Assembly (NCBI GenBank): GCA_032209605.1
Contig: JASFXZ010000003.1
Location: forward strand, 4,404,807 to 4,468,806
Source of the DNA: Mactromeris polynyma
Lineage: Eukaryota > Mollusca > Bivalvia > Venerida > Mactridae
Direction: 5' to 3'
Length of the DNA stretch: 64,000 bases
Both the position numbers and the translations under genes were made by a program. Positions 1 through 32,500 of the stretch are shown one piece after another (position 1 is the first letter of the stretch; the number at the start of each line of letters is the position of its first letter). The notes beneath the pieces are model-generated. The model had not been told where the DNA came from. It ran no database searches and worked only from the letters and a program-made list of their open reading frames with translations.

Positions 1-213
1 AACCAAAATGTCAGGAAATTCCGCACGTTGACTCCTAAAACCAAGATTTCTGTGAATAATATCTTACTTACACATTCCATAAAACCATCAAATAATACTG
101 TTCATATTACTCTATGACTCTAATATATCTAACACGGTAAGAATATTTCAAACTGGGAAAGATACTCGTCAACAGACAGAAATGTATCAACTGTTCACCT
201 TACAGTGTAACTA

Positions 214-391
214 TACAGTCAAACCTCACTTAATGACCTCAAGAATAAGACAACCTTAAAATTATGAACACAATTTTCAAGTTTATTTTCTCTGTTTAGC
301 TCCTTATTCAACCTCAATATAAGATCAATTCAATATGATGACCAGTTTTCAAGGGTCCCAATGGTGGTCTTTTTGTTGAGGTTTTACTGTA
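214..391 (+). mobile_element. Pogo-like MITE copy 1
   Basis: A non-autonomous element of about 178 bp bounded by TACAGT(A/C)AAACCTCA and TGAGGTTTTACTGTA, with TA at both ends. The terminal CAGTAAAACCTC resembles the inverted repeats of pogo/Tigger elements of the Tc1/mariner superfamily (family assignment from memory). It lies in the POLR3A intron left of exon 26. Confidence 0.8.
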
Positions 392-408
392 CTATAACTT
401 AAGCTTTA

Positions 409-20037
<19,629 letters not shown>

Positions 20038-20511
20038 TTTGCGGGTCAGATGGAGCAATCAGCTATCCTACTATTCCTAGTAAAATTGCATGTGTTTTCG
20101 CTAGCTTTGCATCATAAGAAAGCGTTTGTACACATTGACGAAGCAAGCGTTTTCATGACCAAAACTCGGAACACTTCGTTTTCTGAAACTTAAACAATAA
20201 ATCCGAGGATCTCCGAAAAATGACATTCTGTCCAAAATATAGTGCGGTTTGGACAGGTTGGATTAGAGATTTTATATTTATATTCAATTGAAAAGTTGAA
20301 CATTATTTTGGTGTGATTAGAAATTTAATTAAAATGTAATAACATTTTAACGCTTACTAAATATATGAAGGATTTTTAAATCGAAGTAGGCAAGTGGTGC
20401 TTATTTTTAGAGAATATTTTGATGACGTCAAACGGTCTGCGCATGTCGGTAAATATTGAGGGTAAATCGTTGATAGATCGTTGCGCGTGATCAACTGCAG
20501 TGTATTAAACC
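20038..20511. promoter_or_regulatory. Divergent POLR3A/SF1 promoter region
   Basis: About 474 bp separate the POLR3A start codon (minus strand) from the SF1 start codon (plus strand). The interval must hold both 5' UTRs and core promoters unless a non-coding first exon exists. It contains a TGACGTCA palindrome and a more GC/CpG-rich stretch at about 20420-20500. I saw no clear TATA box. Transcription start sites cannot be placed from sequence alone. Confidence 0.7.
20423..20430. promoter_or_regulatory. CRE/ATF-type palindrome TGACGTCA
   Basis: A perfect 8-bp cAMP-response/ATF consensus sits between the two divergent genes, about 80 bp upstream of the SF1 start codon and 385 bp upstream of the POLR3A start codon. 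The match is seen directly. Function is inferred from its position in a divergent promoter. Confidence 0.5.
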
Positions 20512-23500
20512 ATGTATACATCACAAAATCAACAGAAGCGGCCTCTTGATTTCGGTGGCAGTAAGCATATTAATGAGAATCATTACCTGTCCTATTTATT
20601 GTAGATTACTGTCGTATGATTTCTGTCGATGATCGTGTCACAACACTCGATCATGGACGCCATATTGACCTTAGTCCTATCTCAGACTCTCAGTAGGCAT
20701 GCGTTCAATGGGTACGATCGTGCGATTTCCTTAAAACAAAGGTATTTAAACGTGTTATTTTTCCACTGCTATTGTCAATATACCTAAAAGGAAATGAGAT
20801 CCTACCCATTGCATGGAAAGCCAATGTTAAATGCTGTGTTCAACTTCAACAATGTTTTTTTGTTGGGGGGGGCGGGCTAACTACGCAAATAGGAACCAAG
20901 GATATCATAATCATTGATAATGCATTGGTTCTTTTAGATGATGACCTATTAGGAGATGTGGTAGGTGCTATTATATTGCAAATTTCAAATCTTGCATGGT
21001 ATCTTTAGATGTCCAAGTGCATGTTCAAATGTGCTGCAATTTTGTATAGTCGTCATCACTATTCTCGCGGTATTTGCTCTCCTCCACCAACCGGTGGTTA
21101 AGAAAAAAATTGGTTGACCTACTTTTTTCTCAAGCAAAAAACAGTCTTACCTATCAATATGCACCGTATTTTGGTAAACATTGGCGACAAAATGTTAATA
21201 AAATAATTTTCTATTAAAACAGCATGCAATCCCCTATAAAAAAATTCGCCACAAGCATCATAGGTTTCAGACCAATAAACTATTTCTCTTGCACGAAAGT
21301 TAGTCGTGCACAAAACAGTTCAATTTAGTCTGAGGCCAATTCTTTGTCTATTTTTAGATTATAATTGAAATATCGCGATAATAATGATGACATCATATGT
21401 AAATATGGCGGTGACCCCATGTTCATTTGTTTACATTTGTAACAAACTTTTAACATTATGACATTAATTTTATGCTGTTAGATATTGGGATAGGATTGAA
21501 ATTTATGCTTATGTGTTGGTATTTGATTTTAAGTTAACTATTATTTATTCATTATTCAATAATTACCGCGAGAATACAGATTATGCAGTGTACTGTTTAT
21601 ATGATTCAGGGTCAACTCGGCCCAATAATTGTGGTGTTTAGTTTAAACCAAGTAATTGTAAGTTAATACATACGGACACATAACTCCAGTACATGTTTAA
21701 GAAACTTTAATTGAATCTTTCCGAGAACATTTTAAACTGTTAAATAATTATGTCTGCCGTATGACCCCTCCCCCAAGTATTGATGTCGAAAGTGTGAATA
21801 ACTTTCGTTTTTTTGCTCTCCAAAAGTGGGCCGAGTTGGACCGGGCCGGACCAGGCCGAAATGGTGAGTGGGCCGAGTTGACCCTTTACCGTTTGTATCA
21901 GCACACTGGTCATATATATAATTCTACATGCGTAAATCACTTCATGATCAATCTAGTAGTACTATACTAGTAACCTCCCTTTTCTTCATGGTTACATTGG
22001 AGGTGGACAGAAAGATGTATTCAAGTGGAGGTGAGACGATTTCGACGCAACACGATACAATGCATTGCATATCTTGATGGGATATTTATCACGATATATC
22101 ACAAACAATAAAAAATGTCCAAATACTATAATGGTTAATATTAATGTTTACATATGACTGTCATCGGTTAAGATTATATTTATTTGCATATTTACTTTAC
22201 AATACTTATTTCCTGTCCAGTAACGAACAAAAATCAGTAAAAGTAAAACAAGCCAACTCTAACTTCTAAGTTAGGATTTTTTAACTTCCTTGCAGTTTAA
22301 AGGTAGGACAAATTAAAATTGGAACACACCAAATCCATCTTTTTTTTTTAACTTCCTTATACATGTAATGATGTATTGACATAAACTTGCAGTTTAAAGG
22401 TAGGACAAATTAAAATTGGAACACACCAAATCCATCTTTTTTTTTTAACTTCCTTGCAGTTTAAAGGTAGGACAAATTAAAATTGGAACACACCAAATCC
22501 ATCTTTTTTTTTTAACTTCCTTATACATGTAATGTTGTATTGACATAAACTTGCAGTTTAAAGATAGGACAAATTAAAATTGGAACACTCCAAATCCATC
22601 ATTTCATCTGTTTCACGACAGCCATGATGCTGGTAGATTCTAAGATAGCAAAACTACGAATGGAACAAATCATTTAATGGATTGCTTAGGAACATGATTA
22701 CTAATTTTAATTTGCTAGATCCTACAACGGCACCAGTTGTTAGAATTTGGTTGTTAAAAGCTGAACGTTAATTTAAAATGAAATAAGTTATATATATGTT
22801 TGTCACACTGTATGAAATGCTATTAAATTAATCTTGAATTAACTTACTTAATTATTAGTTTTGAAAATAAAAGTCCAGAATTGTCTACATCATGCATGTT
22901 CCTCTATGTTACTATGAATCCAAATGTCCGAGACAATACAGAATGGTCATTTGAATTTGGATGACAATCACTGTATGTAAATTTTACTCTCTGTTTTAGA
23001 TCAACAAGGATGGGGTAGTCCTTCCAACAATGGTGGTCTAGGTGATGGTGGATCTGACAGGAAGAAGAAAAGGAAGAGTAGATGGGGAGCTGAAGATGTA
23101 CAAGACAAGACGGTCATTCCAGGCATGCCCACCATTATACCCGCCAACCTTTCCAAAGAACAAGAAAGACAATACTTGCGTAAGTTGCTGCGATCTAAGA
23201 TAATAACATTATGACAGACAGACTTAGCTTCATGAAATATTATGACTCTTTAATGTCTTAATCTTTTGCAGATTTAATAATACATTTCAGATTTAATTCC
23301 AACATTATTTGTAGGTAAAATTAATAGAATATTTAGTTGCATTATTTAGGTGTACAGAGTGTTGGTAATCTGGTAAGTTCCATGCATAGTATGGTTAGGC
23401 TCAGTGTCAAGCATTCCCGACTCTATATGGCAAGATGGCATGTGTTATGGATATGGTCAACTTATGGACTGACTTCCTAGCAACAACAAGATGGATGAGC

Positions 23501-26500
23501 CTAGCTAGACATGCATTTGTTACGTATTTTACTAAGTGCAGTGTTGTTACTGCTCAATCTACTTACTCATCATGTCTTTCTGACCCAGTTCTCCATTTTG
23601 AGTTGAATACCATTATCATTTTATGTATAATAACAAGCTGATATTACCTTTAGTCATTGATTAGCAGGTGCTGAAAGTATAAGGTTTCACACGCTTGTTA
23701 CGCATTGACAGGTAGTATATCTCGAGTTATTACATGTGTATCTAATTCTAGTTTTTCAAATGAACGGCATGGTTATACGTGAAGAATTTTTCTTGCATGT
23801 TTCAGAAATTTACCAAATTATTTATGGTTAATAATCGCAATTAATAGACGTGAACTTCATTAGTAAGGCCTGTTATTGGTTTTTTTCAAAATTTTGCGTG
23901 CATGAGTGTGTGCCAAAGTTTGAATGTTAGTTAAAATGGTCAACTAAATATATTCAGTTTTATTTGTATCTACTACAAGATTCTGTAATGACTGAGGACA
24001 GGCATTTATATAGACATTAACTGCAGGGATAAGAAGTCATTGTTGTCAAGGGAGAGCAGCAGACTCCTGATCTAAAAGTCATGGGTTTGAATCTAGGCAG
24101 GGGTTTTAGTCTTCCGGGATCTTCACAATCCTTTAATTACTTGCTGGTACTGGCTAGAAGCCCAGGAAGCAGTCGTCGAGGAGAATTTGGCATAACTTAC
24201 TTCACATTTGACGTAAAATGAATAAGCCTTAACTGATTACAAATGTACGAAGATACAAGGTTGATCTTGGGAAATTGCTGGTCTGGAAATCTGATAAACA
24301 TTATTGATGATGTTTGGCAACATAGTAAGTTTGAACGATAAAATAGCAGAATTTTGGTATTCATTTGTATGTCTTCTCTGTTACCAGGTTAGGGTTGCTG
24401 TGCTCATATTAAAGTTATCCATTGAGGCAAAAGAACTTCTTCAGTGATGTTTTACTTCATATTGGTTAATTAAAAGGTTACCAGTTTGTTTGAGGTCAAA
24501 TGTCTACATATCACTGAGAGCTTCTCGTGTATGCAGACCCTTGCTGGACTTTTCAGCAATTTTTGAAAGTCATTATTTGTAAAAAAAAAGGACAAATAAT
24601 GGTAGGCTATCTACAGTCTTTGGTATTGATGACTCCCTCTCATTATATGAACTCTAGTTTGCTTGCTGGTTAACAAAGTCTTTGATGCTCAGAATTTCCA
24701 GACCTGACTATGTTGATGAGCGAAGCTAGAATTGGAATGATCATGTCTGACCAGTATATTGACGTAGAGGGAAAGGGCTTGGTTTGACTGTTGACTGACC
24801 TTTCAGACAATTCTTGGATTGATCATGAATGTTAAAAACTACAGATCTTCACAACACGTAAAAAAATTCACCTTGTAAACCATTCCCTACTTGAACAAAG
24901 TTTTGAATGCTCCCCTTTCATAACATTTGTTTATGGAATGTTTGAAAACAAAACCAGCCGTTTTATTTTGTCAGGTGCTCTGACTGTCTGAAATTCAATC
25001 CAAGAATGACGAACTGACATTGGACGTTTAGAAATGTTGAATTACTGCTTTTTTATTGCAATATAACAATTGCTTTACAGTGCACCTACAGATAGAGGAG
25101 ATCAGTCGACGATTACGGACAGGCGATCTAGGCATAGCACCTAATCCAGAAGACAGGTTTGCTGTTCGGCTGATTTACAACTTGAAATAACCACACTCTT
25201 GTTTAGTGAACAGGAACTGGTACCAGTAATCTATACAGCAAGGGGCACTCGAGTGCCAAATTCACCCTCTTATCTGTTTTATTGATTGGAATGACTTGAT
25301 GACTAAAACAATCTCATTATTTTTGGGGGATATCTGTAGAATAATTATAATGATTGTTACAGGCATCTGTGTCCTATAGACACGTCTACTTTAGACTTTT
25401 TTCTCAGTAAATTAGATTAATATAAGATTAATTGGGTACTATCAAAAAATTAAATTGAGGTATGATTTGCAGCATTTCAGAATTTTTGTTGTTCATAATT
25501 TATAGTCATTCCTTCAATTGATAAACAGACAAGTGTCCAATTTTCAATAATTGATCTGTTTTATTAATGTCACCAAAGAATGTTCTGTTATCGTGCTACA
25601 CCAGTCAAGTAGTTGATGATGCCTCTTGTAACGTTTGATAGTCACATGTATGTCATTATATCGTGTGGTGGGGGGATTTCTCCATTGTTGCACTACCTAC
25701 AATCTCATGTATCATTTATCTCCGGTAAAAACTTCATTTGTCGTTGAGGCTTTGTCTTACTTGACTGGCATTTTCTGCTTATTCTACATTTTATCAGAAA
25801 TGAAATTATTACAATCGAAAATATGACATATTTATTTGTCCTGAACCTCAGAGTGCCTCTTGCTAATTTTCAGGTATAATTTTTCTCTGATCACATGATT
25901 ACATAGGTTTTATGTCCTTGTTTTAGCTAATTGCATTGTCTCTTTACAATCATAATGCTTCAACTTAATAAAGGCCCACAACTCCAACACAAAGATGTGA
26001 ACAATGGGAAGTAATCCTGTAATATACATGTTTCAGCTCTATGGAAGGTTTGGTATTTTTTCAATAAAACCTAATGGACAACTTGCATTTCAGGAATATA
26101 TTAATATTATATAGGACTCTGAACAATTATTTTTGGATTGGTTGAATTATTTGTAATATTGTGATAATGTAGACAGTGACTGTACAATTCTAACCCAGTT
26201 TTCTTGGCATAAATGTTTAACATTGATTATGTTTATTCAATTTAAAACTCACTATTCCCATCATTTGCTCTTATTAATGTTTCGTGATTGTTGTTTTTTC
26301 CTACTATTCTTTTTTTTGGTTTTGCATTCCATCGTTTTGTTGCTCCCATTCGTCATCTTGGCTCAAGTTTTATGTTTCTGTAAACTTGTGTGAAGCACCA
26401 GTCCTAAGGGCATGTATTACATTGTCCAGGCATGAACGTTTCATATATTCAGTCAAATTGCCCAACTTTTTGCTATATTATGTTGATATGCTGATAAAAT

Positions 26501-29500
26501 AATTGCATAATATTTTTCTTAATGTTGTTTAGGATTGTCCATACTGTAACAATATATACTAGTAGAGTTTAACATGACTTCTAAGCCATATTCTAACTCT
26601 GGAATTGCATGTATCATTTTCTTGAACTTCTCATTTATAATGAGGTGTGCCGTAATGTGTGTGTCTCCAGTTGTAGACAATTTAACAGGAATCAAATAGA
26701 CTTCCATGCTATCAGGGCATTTACTAACAAAACATCTCTGATTTTATCTTCAATGGTATGTATAAGATGATTTGACAATGTTTAGGATCATTTTTGAGAG
26801 GAGGGGGGTAGATGTGAAGGAAATTGTTGCATCTATACCAGCTGGAAGATGTGGTCTCAGTTTGATGCTGTTTTTCGCAGCAAATGTTTTGATTCTGAAT
26901 AAAATTTCTGGACTAATTTAAGACCAGTAAGAGAAAAATTGGTGTTGTATAAATAAATTGCGGTGTTTATGTTGTTAATGAAATCTTGTTGATTTGTATG
27001 TAAATGCCTACTTTTCCTATCTAGTTTGCTACTTTTGGACAGCTTAAGTTCACAGTGGATATTGTAATTTTAAAAACATCACAATAATGAACACTATTGT
27101 GTCATTATGTAGATAATAACAGTTTATTGACTTCTAGTGTGTGATTTCATTTTGTATATAATGTTAGTTCAACTGTGCAGACCTTTTCCCTGTATAAATT
27201 TCTGCTCTATCAGATAAATCTAATTTATTTCAGCAAATTATTATTTTATATAGTTATAAGTTCAATTGAATTATTTATTTAATATTTATAATACTTTTAA
27301 GCAATACATTATTGCAGATGCTTCCAGCTACAATTAATTCATGGTTGCCATGGTTATGCCCAGGGGTTCCACTAGATGCTGAATCTCGAGGGTCATTTTG
27401 AAAAAAAATTACCAGATCTTACCATTTTATAGCCTAATTACCTACAATTCAGAGAAAATTTGACCCTTCACCCAGAATCCTTGGGGTCAAATTTTGGCTT
27501 TTTGGAAATTTCAGGGGTCAAATGGAATCCCTGTATGCCCTTCATCTTGATCAGAATTTTCTTTGCTTTAAACTTTTGTATGTAAATTAAATGGGGATGT
27601 GTTCATTTTGCGATGAAATTTTGGTTTTATGTGGCAGCCATGAACCTCTTAAAATACACTTATAATTACAATCGTATTTCAAACTGCAGCTAGCTTTTCA
27701 CCCAAATATTCCAGTTATCCCATTGTTCAATTATTCATGGAAATAACTTGTAGTCTATTTTAGACATCTGTTGGTATAAAGTATTGATTATCATAACACT
27801 CAACATGTAGGATATTGTGGATATTATCTGTTTATTTGACATGTCTTTATTATGTTTACTGGTATATCTTGCATTTTCTTCCTTGTCAAATGATAACATT
27901 AGTTACTTGTGTCCTGAGTATCTCTGTGATTATGATCCCCCATATACTGTATAGGGCCTTGGCATTTAAATACCAGTCAAGATAACATTTCCCATATCAT
28001 TTCACTCATGTCATATTGTATCACTTGAGATAAACCTTAAAGGAATTTGTTTTGTTTTGCAAGAGAAATATAAAGTTTAATGTCCAAGCCAAGTGACAAA
28101 TGGATAATAAGGGGTCAGATACATATGTAATGGATACGCAAGTTTTATGAAATGTAAAAGGTCATTGCTAAATTTGACATTTACTCAATATAATATATAA
28201 TTCATTTCCAGAATCAGTTATGATCATATTTTTATAATAATAGTGGTATAAATAGAGTTTATATTTTATGATGTTAGATATTGAAGGTGTCCCGACTTAC
28301 CATCCAGCCCCTAATATTGCCACACATGTAGTTACAACTGTGATTGTTCTATAACCAAACCATATTATACGGTGCTTACCTAAAAACAGATCATTAACTG
28401 CCATTGAAAGTCCATTTTAGCATTTTTATCCACTGGGAACTTAAGTTTGGGATCACTAGATGTTTTATTGTTTGTGAATGTCATGTCATTTGTCCACTTA
28501 GTGGCTTGAAACTCCAGTTACATCTGTTAAATTGCCTGTTGCCAGTAATCTTGACAAATCGAATCAGTGAGAAAATTTCAAAGTGCATTTGTTTAACACT
28601 CATCAAGTTTTCCTGCTGATTTCATTGATATATTAAACTTATCAAATCAGTTAAAGTTTGCATGTTTGTGAAGTTGTGACATTTTCGGCCTAATTTTGAT
28701 TGTAATGATTTTAAAGATAAGAACTAAGGAATCTTCATTTCCGATGCAAAATATTCTTCTATACTGCGGCTAGGATTTATTTCTTTAAAAGGTAGTGATT
28801 TGTAATTAAACCTTGCTAGATTTATTTGAAATGTGCATGTTTGTCTTATTAAAGGAATTGTATGAAACTTTAACAGCTATTTCTGATAGGTATGTCTGAA
28901 TGATTTAATTAATTTGCTTAATTTAAGTGGAGTATTGAATAGATTTTCATGCATTCTTTGAAATATTTGTTTAAAGTTGACATTTAAAGCTTTGGTTATG
29001 TCATGTTATACTTATTTAACATTTTATCAATTTGATTTTGACACATTCATTGTATTTGCTACTATTTTGACGTTTATGGATGGTAGATCCTGTCTAAAAC
29101 TTAAGTTTTCATTTTGTCGGGTGAAAACCAAACTAGTCTATCTGCTTCAAAATAAAGAAGAAGAAAGACCTGTTTTGCTTTCATCTGTTGATTTATTTAT
29201 TGTTTCAAAGAGTATGTGTACGTCATAAGTCTCCTTTTAAAATAGAAAAATCAATATAAATTGGGTAATTAAATTATTTGATCATGCATGGAAATCTAGT
29301 CATCACTCAATTTTCGACTACTAAATATGAATAAAAGTTAAAATCTGGAGTTTCAGTCACAAGTGTGATTTTAGGTTTGTATGTTCAGCTGTATATATTC
29401 TACAACAGGTCTCCATCTCCTGAACCTATCTACAACAATGAAGGGAAACGTCTGAACACAAGGGAATACAGAACTAGGAAAAAGTTGGAAGAAGATCGGC

Positions 29501-32500
29501 ACAAATTGGTGCAAGAAGCTATGGTTATCAACACAGACTATAAGCCACCTGCTGACTACAAGTAATCTGTCATTGATTTTACATATTTTGCCAAATATTT
29601 TCCTGTCCATTTATTCTACAATTTCATTTTTGCCGGACCAAATACATTTTTATCAGACATGTCAAGCATTCAGTCACATTTGACAAACAATTTGGAACTC
29701 AGTCTTTTTTCAAGCCACGGATGTTCATTTTTACAAATTACGCTAGTGTTAGCTGGTTTTGACTTCTGTGATGGATTAAGGGGCCTTAATTGTGGTCAAC
29801 AATATTTCAGACGGGCAATTTTAATACATGTTTATTTGTATGTATTTTCTATTCTTGTACAGAACATAATGATCATCATAATACTTGTTTCCTGAACAAT
29901 TTTATAAAGAAAATTATAGCGTTTTCTTGAAACACATTGAAGGTTTCACATAGTACTTACTTATAAGTTACTATACATCTCCAAGCTAGCTACAATAGTA
30001 GTGTTATACTTGTCATTATTTTACTGCAATGTACTAACTTACTAAGTGCTATTATTGTTTACGTACAGACCTCCTGTTATCCGTGTGAATGATAAAGTGA
30101 TGATACCACAGGAAGAACATCCAGATATTAACTTTGTGGGTTTATTGATTGGACCACGTGGTAACACACTAAAAACATTGGAGAAAGAGGTATGGTCAAT
30201 TGATATGTTGTGCGTTATGGTCTTCTAAGATATTAATTTCTAAATAGAGTTTTCGAAGCGTTTTATAATGCTTTCTTATACTGTTCTGATATAAATAAAC
30301 AACTTTTTTATTCTCCTCATAGTATTGATGATAAAAATAATTTTTCAAAATGTAATTTGTATTGTCACGATTTTTCCTTAAATTTTTCAAACTTTACATA
30401 TCTGTTGCTTTGCTTGAAGAGATAAATGATTTTAGATACTACTGGTATATTGTTATTTATCTTTTTTACACATTTTGAATTTTAGACTGGGGCCAAAATA
30501 ATTATACGAGGAAAAGGTTCAGTAAAGGATGGAAAGATTGGACGTAAAGATGGTCAACCATTGCCTGGTGAAGACGAACCCTTGCATGCATATGTTACTG
30601 CAAATAATCCAGAAAATGTCAAGAAAGCTGTAGAAAAGGTAAACATGATAGAAAAACATAATGTAGCCTTAGTCTGTATAATATTGAGGTAGTTCGATCA
30701 GCAACTATAGTGACTATGGTTGGATGATAAAACTCAGTCTAGTTCATCTATGGTCTGGTAACTTTGGTCAGTCTTAGAATTTGGAGGGTTGAAACCCCTA
30801 TAGAGGTGTTCCGATATCGACTATTTCAACCGTAGTAAATCGGTGGTTGAACCATAGTTAATGTTCTGTATGGTATTCAAACCTTCAAGTTCGAAGAGTG
30901 ACCAGAGTAACTAGAACATAGATGATATAGACTGAGTTTTATCATCCAACATAGTCAGACTCACTATAGTTGCTGATCGAACTACCTCAATAAATACTGG
31001 CATTAGTGGTTGTTTTTCATATGGATTGACTTAGAGATGGTGAAATTATGGTTCAAAAAGTGTATTGTAGTTTGCTTTAAAACGATAAAACTCCTTGTCA
31101 GAAAAGATATTTTATTAGTCAGGTGTCAACATAAATAACATTGTTGTATAGTTCCTATCTTTGATAGAAAGTGGAGCCTTGACGTATGAAGTGGTCGTAT
31201 GAAGTGGTCAAGTCATTATGCAATTTAATTTGACGGCAGTGTAATGTTGAATCATGTTGATGCTTTTTGGTCGTTCAACAGCTTGACCACATAGTTCACG
31301 GAATTTTTACTACATTTTCAGATTAAGGGAATCATCAAAGAGAGTGTGGAGGTACCTGAAGGACAAAATGATCTTCGTAAACAACAACTGCGTGAACTTG
31401 CTTTACTCAATGGTACATTACGAGAAAATGATGGACTAGCGTAAGTTGAATTATTTTCTTGAACAAATTTAGAATATGTTGACATTTATTAGGGCTGTAT
31501 CCATTTACCATAAAGCATAGGCTGTCAGTCAACAAAACTCGTTGTAACTATTACTTAAAGATATGTTCGATATTAGTTTTTTTTATCATTTTTAGATTAA
31601 CTTGTCTGAAACACCTTATCTGGTTTGGATATAACATATCATCTATCGTCATCTGTAAAGGTCCTACAATTCCTTCTCTTATTCCGCTTCTTCAAATGAA
31701 ACAAAGTTTTACAGGAATGTTTGGTAAAGATCTGCTGTGTCTTCTTGTCGCTTTTCAATGTTCCATCTAATTGCCAGGTTGATTGTAGTCTTTACTGGAC
31801 TGAATGCAAAATACAGCCAAATTGGGCCAGTCTGAACATCTTTTACCGTATCATACAGCTATATGCAACACATGCAATTTTATTGGTTTTGCATTTTATT
31901 TTGATTGATAATAAAGACTTCCATTTATACATTACAGGAAATTGAAGCAACTACAACAGGCACAGACTATAGTTACAAACACTATCATCTGTTCAAACTG
32001 TGGTGGAGCTGGGCATTTAAGCAAAGATTGTAAACAATCCCGACCTGGTGACACGTTTAGAACAATGATGAATCCAGAGTCAGGTCCAGATAAAGCCAAG
32101 ATGGACAGTGAGGTACCTATTGAGAGGCATGAAAGAAAAACAAGTATATTGGCTCTATTAAGATGCTAGTAGACTAGTTTTGCTTTCAACTACAATATTT
32201 GTGCTTAGATATGTAGAAAAGGGTTTTATTGTGAAAACTACTTGAGCTTACATGAGTATTGATTTATTGATTTATTTTGTCATTAAATGTAATGAGTTCA
32301 ACTTACATGTTTTAGGTTCTCTGACAAAGTGAATTTAAGTTTTCGTTTCATGGGATTTATTTAATGTAGTAGCTAGAAAAAGTGCAAGGTTATCAGTTAC
32401 TCGGAGTAAAGTTATAATTCTCAGGGTATAGTTGGAATTTCAATAAACATGATTGTAGAAGTTGTTAGTGATTCACCCATGGTTCAGTGTTAGAAATAAA

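Noticed and set aside
20600..20675. Minus-strand ATG frame of about 23 codons (MASMIECC...) upstream of POLR3A
   Set aside because: No similarity to POLR3A, and it lies in SF1 intron 1. The true POLR3A start is at 20037, with an upstream in-frame stop.
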